From the NCBI GenBank assembly GCA_002733765.1, contig NVWU01000004.1, forward strand, positions 305,078-369,077: DNA of 64,000 nt, read 5' to 3'. The translations under genes were made by a program, and so were the position numbers. This DNA is from Colwellia sp. GTDB lineage: Bacteria > Pseudomonadota > Gammaproteobacteria > Enterobacterales > Alteromonadaceae. Positions 52,594 to 63,500 of the stretch are shown here, in pieces. Position 1 is the first letter of the stretch, and each line of letters opens with the position of its first letter. A model generated the notes under the pieces. That model made no database searches and was not told where the DNA came from. It worked only from the letters and a program-made list of their open reading frames with translations.

Positions 52594-54275
52594 TTATCCC
52601 TGTAATTTAAATCGTGTAAGCATTTCTTGCAATTGAATTGCTTGATGAGACAACTCTTCAGCGGCGGCGGCACTACCTTGCGCAGCATCATTGTTTTGTT
52701 GAGTAACGGTATCAATTTCCGCTACTCCCTCATTTATCACATTTGCGCCAATTGCTTGCTCGCTACTTGCTTCAGCAATTAATTCAACTAATTCAGATGC
52801 CTGACTAATACTTTCAGAAACATTTTTTAAGCTTTCTGCTGTTTGAGAGGCTATGGTACTACCAATTTTGGTTTTTTCAACTGCACCAGATATTAACTGC
52901 GCTGTTTCAGCCGCGGCTTCAGTACTTCTAGCGGCTAAGCCACGCACTTCATCAGCGACAACGGCAAACCCACGTCCTTGTTCACCGGCTCTGGCAGCTT
53001 CAATGGCGGCATTTAAGGCAAGTAAATTAGTTTGTGCGGCAATTTCATCAATGGTAGTAATAAATTGTGAAATACTTTGACTAGAAGCAGAAATATCAGC
53101 CATAGCAATAATCATTTCTTCCATCTTATCACTGCCTATCTTGGTTTCTTCTTGTGCCTTTAAAGTGAGATCTTTCGCTTGAGTGGCATTTTCGGCATTG
53201 AGATTTATTTGGGTCGATAATTGATTTAAAGAGGAGGATATATTGTCAAGACTACTGGCTTGACTTGAGGCACCATCAGATAATGCGTTACTGCTTGATG
53301 AAACACTACCACTGGCGTCAGCTATTTCTATACTCGCTTGTTGTGTTTGTCCTAACACATCATTTAAATTGGTGATCATCTCTTGAAAAGCGAGACCTAA
53401 AGAGTCTTCTTGAGAGCTTAACGTTACTTCAAGCGCAAGATTACCGGAAGCAATTTGCTGCGCTAAGTGGGTTTTGTCTTGTAGGGTTGAAACCATGCTT
53501 TTCATTGCAGCATATATCCCTTGTTCTGCTTCGCCTTTTTTAAAATCAATCGATAAATTACCTAAGGCTACTTGCTCTGCCATTTGGGCAATATAATGAG
53601 GCTCACCCCCTAATAAGTTCATTACATGACGTGTTAACCAAAATGCGACAAAAACACCTAAAGAAATCGCAATAAGCGTACCTACAACGGTAATATTAAT
53701 AACGGTAACTTCTGTACTGACTAGTTCATCATTTCTTACCTTCATTAAGCTGCTTTCTCTCTCCTTGAAGGTTTTTATTTGCGCCCTAAATTTATCAAAA
53801 TAGACTTTTCCTTTTGCTTCACCAACTAAATCAGCCATATCATCCATGGTTTTTGAATCACCAATTTCGTGGCGTAAGTCAATTTGATTAACAACCACCA
53901 ATTTTATCCAGTCATCAATGGTTTTTTTACTTGCTGACAGTAGTGCAACCTGTGCTGGATTATCTGATACGGTATGAGATAACTCTGCAATTAACTGATA
54001 AAAAGTTGCTTTACCTTGGGTATAGGGTTGTAGGAACTCGTCTCGTCCAGCAAGAAGAAAGCCGCGCATGCCTGTTTCCATATCTACCGCAGCCGCTTCA
54101 ATTTGGGCCGACTTTGCTTATAACCTTATAGGTATGATCAACCCAACCAAAATTACTTGTCAGTGATTTCACACTAAAAAATACCACCATAGAAATGATG
54201 GACATTAAAAATAAAATCACCCCATAGCCAGCGAGTAATTTAGTTTTAAATTTTAAATTTTAAATTTTCAAACAT
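52594..54275 (-). pseudogene. CHASE3-type methyl-accepting chemotaxis protein, frame disrupted twice near the 5' end
   Basis: From 54081 the frame is intact for 495 codons: CHASE3 end ('[12 protein letters not shown]'), one TM ('[20 protein letters not shown]'), HAMP-like region, and a full signalling domain with the hairpin tip '[20 protein letters not shown]'. The true 5' part lies upstream to ATG 54275: 'MFENLKFK', then 'TKLLAGYGVILFLMSIISM' and 'FFSVKSLTSNFGWVDHTYK'. Two lesions break it. Three copies of the heptamer AAAATTT just after the start (two would be in frame) create TAA, and one extra T in AAAGTCGGCC (near 54112) shifts 'VISK' from '[13 protein letters not shown]'. If translation started at 54081 the receptor would lack TM1. 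Confidence 0.8.
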
Positions 54276-54574
54276 GTTGTTAACCTTATTAAATCATGAT
54301 TCATAGAGCTATGAATGCGAATGAATTTTTACTGTCGGCGAGTATAAATGAATTTTAAAAAGGATTGAGTTTTTTGTCATATTTTTTGATTCAAGATAAA
54401 AAAAAAGGTACTAAATAACAATGGCCTTTTCTAAATTGTTGTTTTTTATAACTATTGTGACATTTATTGCACTACACTGTTGATGAGAATATTAGGTGTT
54501 ATCGATAACTAGACTTTAATAATAGGATAAAAAAAAGTAGAGTGTAGTTAACAATACATTAACTAAATAAGCGT

Positions 54575-56794
54575 ATGAAAAAATATTTTCCACTTCTACT
54601 AGTTGTCATTTTAAGTAATGGTATTATTGCTTGTTCTGGGCAATCTAATGTAAATAATAGTGATGTAAAAGTAATGGATGAAAACCAAATGACAACCACT
54701 AAAATAAAGTTTGATTATCCAATAACCAAAAAAGGTAATGTTGTAGATTCCTATTTTGGCGTTGATATTACTGATCCATATCGTTGGTTAGAAGATGACC
54801 GTAGTGACGACACTGCAGCTTGGGTTAATGCGCAAAACAAGGTGACTTTTAATTATTTAGACCAAATCTCTTATCGTGATACGTTAACGCAGCGTTTAAC
54901 CGATATTTGGGATTATGAAAAGGTAAGTGCACCATTTATTGAAGGTGCTTATACTTATTTTTATAAAAATGATGGTTTACAAGATCAATACGTTGTTTAT
55001 CGCTATAAAACAGGGCAAGCGCAGTCCAGTGCTGAGGTATTTTTAGACCCTAATAGCTTTAGTGATGATGGAACTACTTCTTTAGGTCAGTTAAGTTTTT
55101 CTCGTGACGGTTCAATAGCCGCTTATACCATCTCTGAAGGCGGCAGTGATTGGCGAAAAATAATCATTATCGACACGACAACGAAACAGAGCTTAGAGCC
55201 TAGATTAATTGATGTGAAGTTTTCTGATATTGCTTGGTATAAAAATGAAGGCTTTTATTATTCAAGTTACGATAAACCACTAGGCAGTGAACTGTCAGCA
55301 AAAACAGATCAACATAAGCTTTATTATCACAAACTAGGAACCGCGCAGCAAAACGATAAAATAGTTTTTGGTGCAACGCCTGAACAAAAGCGTCGTTATG
55401 TCGGTGGTATCGTCACTGATGATAATCGTTATTTATTAATATCGGGGGCGGTATCAACCTCGGGCAATGATTTATACCTGAAAGATTTAGCTAAACCGAA
55501 CAGTGAATTAGTCACTATTTTGGCTCACACTAACTCAGATACGCATATTCTCGATAATCAAGGTAGTCAATTATTTTTAGTGACTAACCTTGGTGCTGAT
55601 AATAAAAAAATAGTGAGTGTTGATGTAGCAAAGCCAACCGCGGAGCATTGGGTTGACTTAATTCCAGAAACCGACAATGTACTGAGCGCATCAACGGGCG
55701 GTGGATCTTTATTTACTAGCTATATGGTTGATGCCATTACTAAGGTTTATCAATATGACTACCAAGGCAATAAAATACGTGAAATAGAGTTACCTGGTGC
55801 AGGCTCTGCTTCTTCGCTTAGTGGTAAAGCTGAGGCTGAGACACTTTATTTTACCTTTACTGACAGTACAACGCCGTCGGTCACGTTAGCTTTTGATGTA
55901 AAAACAGGGATAACAACAACGTTTAATCAATCAAAAGTGAAGTTTGACAGCGACAATTATGTGTCTAAGCAAGTATTTTATACGTCAAAAGATGGTACCC
56001 AAATCCCTATGATTATTAGCCATAAAAAAGGCTTAAAACTTGATGGTAAAAACCCCACCATTTTATATGGTTACGGTGGTTTTAATATTAGCTTAACTCC
56101 TTCGTTTAGCCTCACGCGAGCAATATGGATGGAGCAGGGCGGAATTTATGCGGTTGCTAATTTACGCGGTGGTGGTGAATATGGCCGTAAGTGGCATGAT
56201 GCGGGTACAAAAATGCAAAAACAAAATGTTTTTGATGATTTTATTGCTGCCGCCGAATACTTAAGTGGACAAAACTATACTTCAAGTAATTACCTTGCTA
56301 TTCAAGGGGGGTCAAATGGTGGCTTATTAGTTGCTGCGGTTATGTTACAACGTCCTGAATTATTTAAAGTAGCTTTACCTGCGGTGGGTGTTTTAGATAT
56401 GTTGCGTTATCACACTTTTACTGCTGGCGCTGGTTGGGCTTATGATTACGGCACCTCTGAGCAAAGTAAAGAGATGTTTGACTATATTCGTGCTTATTCA
56501 CCCGTACATAATGTGAGATCAGGTGTTCAATATCCGGCCACAATGATCACTACGGGCGATCATGACGACAGGGTTGTACCGGCGCACTCTTTTAAATTTG
56601 CGGCACAGTTACAAGCAAAGCAAACTCAAACATCAGCGTTACCCATACTGATTCGTATTGAAATAAACAGCGGTCACGGCGCAGGTACACCAGCAAGTAA
56701 AACGATTAGCCAATATGCCGATATTTTTGCTTTTACCTTGTATAACATGGGCATTAAAACGCTTAAAAATAAACCAAGGTTAAAAGATAAATAG
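54575..56794 (+). CDS. Prolyl oligopeptidase family protein (S9A), lipoprotein
   Basis: 739 residues. A lipoprotein signal is present: '[18 protein letters not shown]' with cysteine at about residue 20, followed by Ser, so likely outer-membrane or periplasmic. A beta-propeller (about 100-450) and an alpha/beta hydrolase domain follow. The catalytic triad is Ser in '[14 protein letters not shown]', Asp in '[14 protein letters not shown]' and His in 'INSGHGAG'. '[18 protein letters not shown]' is the N-terminal S9A signature. It cleaves short peptides after proline. It is monocistronic, with ~290 bp of spacer upstream in which nothing else is seen. Confidence 0.94.
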   Translation: MKKYFPLLLVVILSNGIIACSGQSNVNNSDVKVMDENQMTTTKIKFDYPITKKGNVVDSYFGVDITDPYRWLEDDRSDDTAAWVNAQNKVTFNYLDQISYRDTLTQRLTDIWDYEKVSAPFIEGAYTYFYKNDGLQDQYVVYRYKTGQAQSSAEVFLDPNSFSDDGTTSLGQLSFSRDGSIAAYTISEGGSDWRKIIIIDTTTKQSLEPRLIDVKFSDIAWYKNEGFYYSSYDKPLGSELSAKTDQHKLYYHKLGTAQQNDKIVFGATPEQKRRYVGGIVTDDNRYLLISGAVSTSGNDLYLKDLAKPNSELVTILAHTNSDTHILDNQGSQLFLVTNLGADNKKIVSVDVAKPTAEHWVDLIPETDNVLSASTGGGSLFTSYMVDAITKVYQYDYQGNKIREIELPGAGSASSLSGKAEAETLYFTFTDSTTPSVTLAFDVKTGITTTFNQSKVKFDSDNYVSKQVFYTSKDGTQIPMIISHKKGLKLDGKNPTILYGYGGFNISLTPSFSLTRAIWMEQGGIYAVANLRGGGEYGRKWHDAGTKMQKQNVFDDFIAAAEYLSGQNYTSSNYLAIQGGSNGGLLVAAVMLQRPELFKVALPAVGVLDMLRYHTFTAGAGWAYDYGTSEQSKEMFDYIRAYSPVHNVRSGVQYPATMITTGDHDDRVVPAHSFKFAAQLQAKQTQTSALPILIRIEINSGHGAGTPASKTISQYADIFAFTLYNMGIKTLKNKPRLKDK

Positions 56795-56885
56795 TCATTA
56801 GGGTAATTATTTACCTAAATAAATGGTGTTCACTTGATGCTTATGGTTAAATTTATTTATTAAATTTTAGTAAACAGGTTCAATA

Positions 56886-59800
56886 TTGATTAACCTTTAT
56901 CCCGCTAACAAAATGGAAAACTTGTTAGCGCTACTCAATAAAATTTCCCAATTATCTCCCGTCGGTGTTTTCAACCAAGAAGTCATTATTGTACAAAATG
57001 CGGGTATGCAACACTGGCTTAACCTAGCTATCGCTCGTGAGCGTGGAATTAGCATGAATATGCGTTACGCGTTACCCGCGCAATATTTGTGGAAGTTAAT
57101 AAGAACACTGGCTAGTGACGATAAGGTGCCTGAACAATCACCTTATTCAAGAGAGGTGCTTACTTGGCGGATTTATGCCTTGCTGGCAACCGACACGGTG
57201 TTAAATGATGATGCTTTTACCCCAGTAACTCGTTATTGGCTTGAGCAGAATATATCAAAAGAAACATCAAATTCTACCGCAGATTTGATATTTAAAACCT
57301 CAAGTAAAGTTGATTTAAAACGGTATCAGTTGGCAGGTCAAATGGCTGATTTATACGAACAGTATTTGATTTTTCGTCCACAGTGGCTTGATGCATGGCA
57401 ACGGGGCGAAGAAGTTATTGCCCTTAGCGCTGAGAATAAATGGCAAGCCAAATTGTGGCAGTTACTTATTAGTGAACTTCCTTATAATCCGGTTGAATTA
57501 CTTACTGATGCGATTGCCAATATGGCCGATAAATTGAGTAGTGATCCAAATGTTTTGCCTAAACGCATGAGCTTTTTTGGCATTAATACCATGGCACCAA
57601 TGTGGTTAAATTTTATTAATGCGTTAAGCGAATATATTGAAGTCGACTTTTTTCATTTAAACCCCTGTTTTTCTTATTGGGGCGATATTATCAATGAAAA
57701 ACAAGCGTTCAAAAAACTATCTCACTGGTCAAGTGGGGCTAATAACGATGAACATTTATTTGTTGGCAATCCGTTATTAGCCAATTTTGGTCAACAAGGG
57801 CGAGAGTTCTTAGCATTATTACAAGACTACAGTACCGTTAATGTAGAGTTGTTTGTTAAAGCCAGTAACGACAATAGTGATGAGGGTGACCATGAAAACT
57901 CAATGCCATCAGCATGCATTTTACATCAATTGCAAAATGATATTTTGGCGTTAGTCGATGCAACAGAAAAAGGTGATGTAACAGAGCAGCTCGCACCGTT
58001 AGTTGACGATTCAATCACCATTGTTAGTTGTCATAGTGCGCTACGTGAAGTACAAGCGTTACATGACTACTTGCTTCATCAGTTTAATGACACCGCAGAT
58101 AATCAAGACAAGTTAACGCCAAAAGATGTGTTGGTGATGTGTCCACAAATAGAGCAATATGCGCCTTATGTTAATGCGGTTTTTACCCGTGGTTGGCAAG
58201 ATCTAACCGACGAAGTACCACCACTACCGTGCTCTATTGCTGATCGCAGCGCTAAAGACAGTGATCCATTAATTGCCGCTTTTAGTGAACTGTTAGCACT
58301 GCCTGACTCTCGTTTTCAAGTCTCTCAATTACTCAGTTTTATTCGTTTGCCTGCGGTTGCGAATAAATTTGCTATCAATGCTGAAGACAGTGAAAAAATT
58401 AGTCTTTGGTTGCAACAAGCTACTATTCATTGGGGTTTGGATCAAGCACATAAAGCAGCGTTATTGGGAGAAAAAGCCAGTAACAGCTTTACTTGGCAGC
58501 AGGGCTTATCTCGTTTGCTACAAGGTTTTGCTTATTCTGATACTGATAGCATTTATCAAGATCAGTTGTTACTTGGTGTAGTTGAAGGTGATGACGCTAT
58601 TTTATTAGGCCAATTAATGTTGTTTATCGAACAATTGCAGCATTTTTCTCATCAGCTTAATAGCGCTAGAACGGCTAAAGCATGGCAGCGTTTTTTACTT
58701 AGCCAGCTTGAACAACTTTTTTCAACACAAGTTGTTTTTTCAACCAATACGACTGAACAAACTATTCACCAAACTAACACTCAAATTGATAACAGTATTG
58801 CTATCATTGAGCAAGCAATCTCATCATTAGTTGAGTATTGTGAACATGCCCACTTTGATGAAAAAATTGAACTACCTATTATTGTTGATTTTCTTAATAA
58901 TCATTTTAGCCAAAGTGATGCCAGTAAACAATTTATGGTAGGGCAAGTCACCTTTTGCTCTATGTTGCCGATGCGCAGTATCCCATTTAAAGTGATCGCA
59001 GTCTTAGGGTTAAATGATGGCGAATTTCCAAGACAGCGCCCAGCATTAGGCTTTGACTTAATCGCACAAAATAAAGCGATATTAGGCGATAGATCGCGTC
59101 GAGGAGATGATCGATATTTATTTTTAGAAGCGCTTATTTCTGCGAGGAAAGCCTTATATTTAAGTTATCAGGGACGAAATATACGAAATAACAATGAAAA
59201 ACAACCTTCGCTAGTGCTAAAAGAGTTAATGGACTATTTGGTGCAAGGTTATGGTTGGCAGTTTGAGCAAGAAAGTTCTGACATTTATCAAATGCCAATG
59301 CAGCCTTACAGCGAGGATAACTATATAGTACGTGATACTAAGTCAGGTTTTAAGCCCAGCTTCGATGCTAATTGGTTAACGTTAGGTCAAAGTGAGCATA
59401 CGGGCGAAAAACAAAAGGTTTTATTGGTTGATGCCTGTGATATAGCTGACAAAATTAACACCTTAAGTGCGACTGAACTCATTCGTTTTTTTCAGCATCC
59501 AAGTAAAGTCTTTGCGCAACAAGTGCTTAATTTATATTTAGATAGTAGTGAGGTAAGCCTTGATGATGTTGAACCTTTTAGCGCCAATCATTTAGAAAAC
59601 TATTTATTAAAACAAGACTTACTTGCTGCCAACCTAGTGGCAAAAAATAGTGCGACAATTGCACAAGTCATTGAGTCAGCGACTTTGTCGGGTAAATTTC
59701 CTGATTTACCGAGTACCCAATTACATTTTGATGATGCGCTTGATGCAAGTAGTCAACTTGCCCAAGAAATTATCGAGCAAGGTTGCGATAATCCCGAACT

Positions 59801-60521
59801 AATTGATTGCCAAATAGTGCTTAATACTAATAACGATACTATCGATGGTAACTTGTTGAGGCAAAGCATAACGCTTATAGCGCAGTTACCCGTTAAAGTG
59901 ACTAATACCGGCGTACAACTGGTTTTTTACCGTAGTTCAACGGCGAAACCGAAAGATTTATTCACCTTGTATTTACATCACTTGATTATGCAAGTGTGGC
60001 AACAACAAAATAGTGCAATAACGCTTGATAGTACTAGCCCACATAAGCTACTGGCTCAAGTAAAACAAACGCGCGGATTTTACTTTAATACTAAGGCGCA
60101 AAAAGTTGAGCAATATTGTCTCAGTAGTGAAGGGGCACAAGAGGCTGAAGCCGAGCTAATTATGTTACTGAGTGTTTATACCCAAGGGCAAAAACAAGCG
60201 TTAATGTTTAATGGTGAATTAGCCGACCAAGTTTTTAAAGAATCACGAGGTAAACGAGTTGAATTGACGCAAGAACGTTTCGATCAATTCTGGCAAGGCT
60301 CTGCCATGCCAACAGGTGCTGTACCCGGTTTTGGCAGCGATGCTTATATTCATTACTTTTGGCCACAATGCCCAGATATCGATACTTTATTACCAGAAAT
60401 TGAAGCCGTTTATCAAGGTTTGTACAACCGTGTTTTAAAAGAAAAGGCGGTAAAGGTGAAAGTGAGTGCTGCTAAAGCGAGCCAAAGTACGGTGAAAACC
60501 ACGAAAGGAGCTAGTCGCTAA
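56886..60521 (+). CDS. recC: Exodeoxyribonuclease V subunit gamma (RecC)
   Basis: 1211-residue subunit of the RecBCD helicase-nuclease that recognises Chi and splits strands at double-strand breaks. 'MINLYPANKMENLLALL' aligns with the family start (MF..YHSN.L..L..LL). 'AGMQHWLNLAIARERGISMN', 'DVLVMCPQIEQYAPYVNAVF', 'RSIPFKVIAVLGLNDGEFPR' and 'RRGDDRYLFLEALISA' are RecC hallmarks. The start is TTG at 56886, with CAGG 8 bases upstream. It overlaps recB by one base (TAATG). Confidence 0.96.
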   Translation: MINLYPANKMENLLALLNKISQLSPVGVFNQEVIIVQNAGMQHWLNLAIARERGISMNMRYALPAQYLWKLIRTLASDDKVPEQSPYSREVLTWRIYALLATDTVLNDDAFTPVTRYWLEQNISKETSNSTADLIFKTSSKVDLKRYQLAGQMADLYEQYLIFRPQWLDAWQRGEEVIALSAENKWQAKLWQLLISELPYNPVELLTDAIANMADKLSSDPNVLPKRMSFFGINTMAPMWLNFINALSEYIEVDFFHLNPCFSYWGDIINEKQAFKKLSHWSSGANNDEHLFVGNPLLANFGQQGREFLALLQDYSTVNVELFVKASNDNSDEGDHENSMPSACILHQLQNDILALVDATEKGDVTEQLAPLVDDSITIVSCHSALREVQALHDYLLHQFNDTADNQDKLTPKDVLVMCPQIEQYAPYVNAVFTRGWQDLTDEVPPLPCSIADRSAKDSDPLIAAFSELLALPDSRFQVSQLLSFIRLPAVANKFAINAEDSEKISLWLQQATIHWGLDQAHKAALLGEKASNSFTWQQGLSRLLQGFAYSDTDSIYQDQLLLGVVEGDDAILLGQLMLFIEQLQHFSHQLNSARTAKAWQRFLLSQLEQLFSTQVVFSTNTTEQTIHQTNTQIDNSIAIIEQAISSLVEYCEHAHFDEKIELPIIVDFLNNHFSQSDASKQFMVGQVTFCSMLPMRSIPFKVIAVLGLNDGEFPRQRPALGFDLIAQNKAILGDRSRRGDDRYLFLEALISARKALYLSYQGRNIRNNNEKQPSLVLKELMDYLVQGYGWQFEQESSDIYQMPMQPYSEDNYIVRDTKSGFKPSFDANWLTLGQSEHTGEKQKVLLVDACDIADKINTLSATELIRFFQHPSKVFAQQVLNLYLDSSEVSLDDVEPFSANHLENYLLKQDLLAANLVAKNSATIAQVIESATLSGKFPDLPSTQLHFDDALDASSQLAQEIIEQGCDNPELIDCQIVLNTNNDTIDGNLLRQSITLIAQLPVKVTNTGVQLVFYRSSTAKPKDLFTLYLHHLIMQVWQQQNSAITLDSTSPHKLLAQVKQTRGFYFNTKAQKVEQYCLSSEGAQEAEAELIMLLSVYTQGQKQALMFNGELADQVFKESRGKRVELTQERFDQFWQGSAMPTGAVPGFGSDAYIHYFWPQCPDIDTLLPEIEAVYQGLYNRVLKEKAVKVKVSAAKASQSTVKTTKGASR

Positions 60522-63500
60522 TGTCTACAGAAATGCATTTGAAAAACTTAGAGGCGGCGACTATTCCTTTAACAGGAAGACATTTAATTGAAGCCAGCGC
60601 AGGTACCGGCAAAACTTATAATATCACCCGTATTTATTTGCGATTATTACTGGAGAGAGAGCTAAAAGTAGAAGAAATTTTACTGATGACTTTTACCAAA
60701 GATGCGACACAAGAACTTCGTGGCAGAATAGACGCCTTTATTCGTGAAGCCTTAACTAACTGGCAAACACTATGTGAAACGGATAGCTACTTTGCAAAAA
60801 TCACCCAAAATGTCAGTAATAATACCAACAGTAATAAAAAAGAAAGTGACGATAAAATTCAATTTCTGCTAAAACGCGCATTATTATTTTTAGATGAAGC
60901 CGCCATTTTTACCATTCACGGTTTTTGTCAGCGGGCATTAACACAACATGCTTTTGCCAGTGGTTTACCGTTTAACGCCAATATGTCGACCAATAGCAAT
61001 GATTTGATTTTAGAAGCTTGCCAAGATTGGTATCGACAACTGGCTAAACAACACAGTGACGATTTTGCGTTAGTCGCTCAATTTTGGGGGACGCCCACGG
61101 CTTTTGTTAGCAGCTTTGCTAAGGCTATTTCACATAAAACTGAGCTGTCTGTCCTTGACGTGCAAAGTTTGGTTGATAAAATCACTCAATTAGCGGCGCA
61201 AGCAAGTCATGCGATTACCGCTGATTTAGGCTTACTTAACGAAGGCTTAGTTGCTCATAAAAAAGCTGACGAACAAGAAAAGAGGGCGGTTGAGTTAGTT
61301 AAGTTACAAGCTTGGTTAGCGCAATTAAGTGAGTGCGAGAATGAACAAGCCTTACTTGCTGTAATACAACAGCCGATGCCAGACTATTTACTGAACGGTA
61401 ATCGACATCCTAAGGCATTTAAAGCCGCGTTAGCGCAAGTATTAGAAAGTAGTAAACAAATTAAAGATGACGTTAAAAATTTAGCTAAAAATATTAATAA
61501 AGCCAAAGCTTATCAAATAGTCCGTACTGCTATTTATCAAATTCGTCAGCAAGTTCAACAAGCAAAAGAACAACATAATTTACTCGACTTTGATGATTTA
61601 ATAAATACCTTAGCGGATTGTTTAAAAAATGAAGAGGATAGTCAATTAGCGCAAACGTTACTAGCGCAATATCCAGTCGCCCTAGTTGATGAATTTCAAG
61701 ATACGGATCCACAACAGTTTGCTATTTTACAGGGCATTTACTATCAGGCTCATAATCAATCGGCGACAGTTCAATCAGCTAATGCTAAACAGGTGAATGC
61801 TGCTCTTTATCTTATTGGCGATCCTAAACAAGCTATTTATGGTTTTCGTGGTGGAGATATTTTTGCTTATTTGAGCGCACGTAATGACTGTGATTATCAC
61901 TGGCTTATGGATACTAACTGGCGTTCAAGTCCTGATATGGTTCATGCTTATAATCAAGTGTTTTTGGGTGACGGTAGCAATACGGTGTTTGGTTACGGTA
62001 TTCCTTATCAAGCTGTTCATGCGGGCAAAACTGACAAGCAGTTGAGTGACCAATCAAGCGATCAGTTAAGTAACCAAGATAAAGCTCTACAATTTATTCA
62101 TTTTTCTAGCGAAGAGCATGTTACCAAACAGTCAGATAGACCTTTAATGGCAACTTGGTGTGCGAATGAAATTGGTCAGTTATTAACGAGTAACGAGGCT
62201 AAACCGCAGGATATTGCTATTTTAGTGCGTGATGGGCGCGAGGCGGCTGATATCAAACAGGCTTTGTTAGCGGCTAACTTGGCCAGTGTGTTCTTATCTG
62301 ATCGGGCAAATTTATTTCACAGTGAACAAGCCAAACAACTTATCAGTGTATTGAAAGGTATATTAGCGCCTGAAGATGAACGCTATTATTTAAAGGCATT
62401 AGCCAGTGGTTTATTGGGTTTTGATGCGCCAACGTTATATAAACTTCAGCAAGATGAAATGGCTTATCAAACGCTAAAATTCAGCTTTTTCGATTATAGA
62501 ACTCAATGGCAACGCCAAGGTTTTATTGCGATGGCGATAAACTTAATGCATCAGCATTTTAAAATCCCAATCGATAATAAAGATAGAGCGTTAACTAATC
62601 TGTTGCATTTATTTGAAATTTTGCAATCAGCTAGCCAAAAGTTTCTCCAACCACAAGAATTACTCTATTGGTTTGAACAACAATGTAGTGTAGACAATAG
62701 CGGCGCTAATAGTGACGCAGAAGCCGAGCAGCGTCTTGAGAGTGATGGTGACTTGATTCGCATAGTAACGCAACATGGCGCGAAAGGGTTAGAGTATCCA
62801 ATAGTCTTTATTCCATTTGCTACGCGTCATAAGGACCCACTTAAATTTGGTAATAAATCGGTAAGCTATATCGAATATCACAATGAGCAAGGTCAACTGT
62901 GTTTGAGTTTAGATGGTGATGAACAATCTAAAGCGGCCATGGCTAATGAAGCGTATGCAGAAACTATTCGTTTATTGTATGTTGCCATAACACGTGCAGA
63001 AAGTCGTTGTTATGTTTTAACTACAGCCTTTGATAAATATGTATTATCGCCACTTGGCAAAGCTTTACAGTGGCAAGCAGAGCAAGATATAGTTGAAATT
63101 TTACAACAGTTAATGGCGAAATCACCTGAAGTAATAGCAGTAAAACAAATTTCATTTGATACGATTGACGCTGATATATACCAGCAGAATAACCTTGATT
63201 TACAAGCAACATTAGTCGCTGAGGTCAGTAAGTTTTATGGCAAAATAGAGCGTGATTGGTGGCTTAGTTCATTTTCAGCGTTAAGTAGAAACTTACGCCA
63301 TGGCGGGGTATCAACACCAGATAGAGACACTGAGCTAGTAGGTAACCTTGGTATAACAGCCACTAACCAAACAAGGTTGCTTTTACGCTTTCAACTGGCG
63401 AAAGGCGCGCACAGTGGTAATTTATTACATGATATTTTAGAGCACAGTGATTTTGTTACTACGTTTGAATCAGACAGTCATTGGCAAGAAAGCATCAAGT

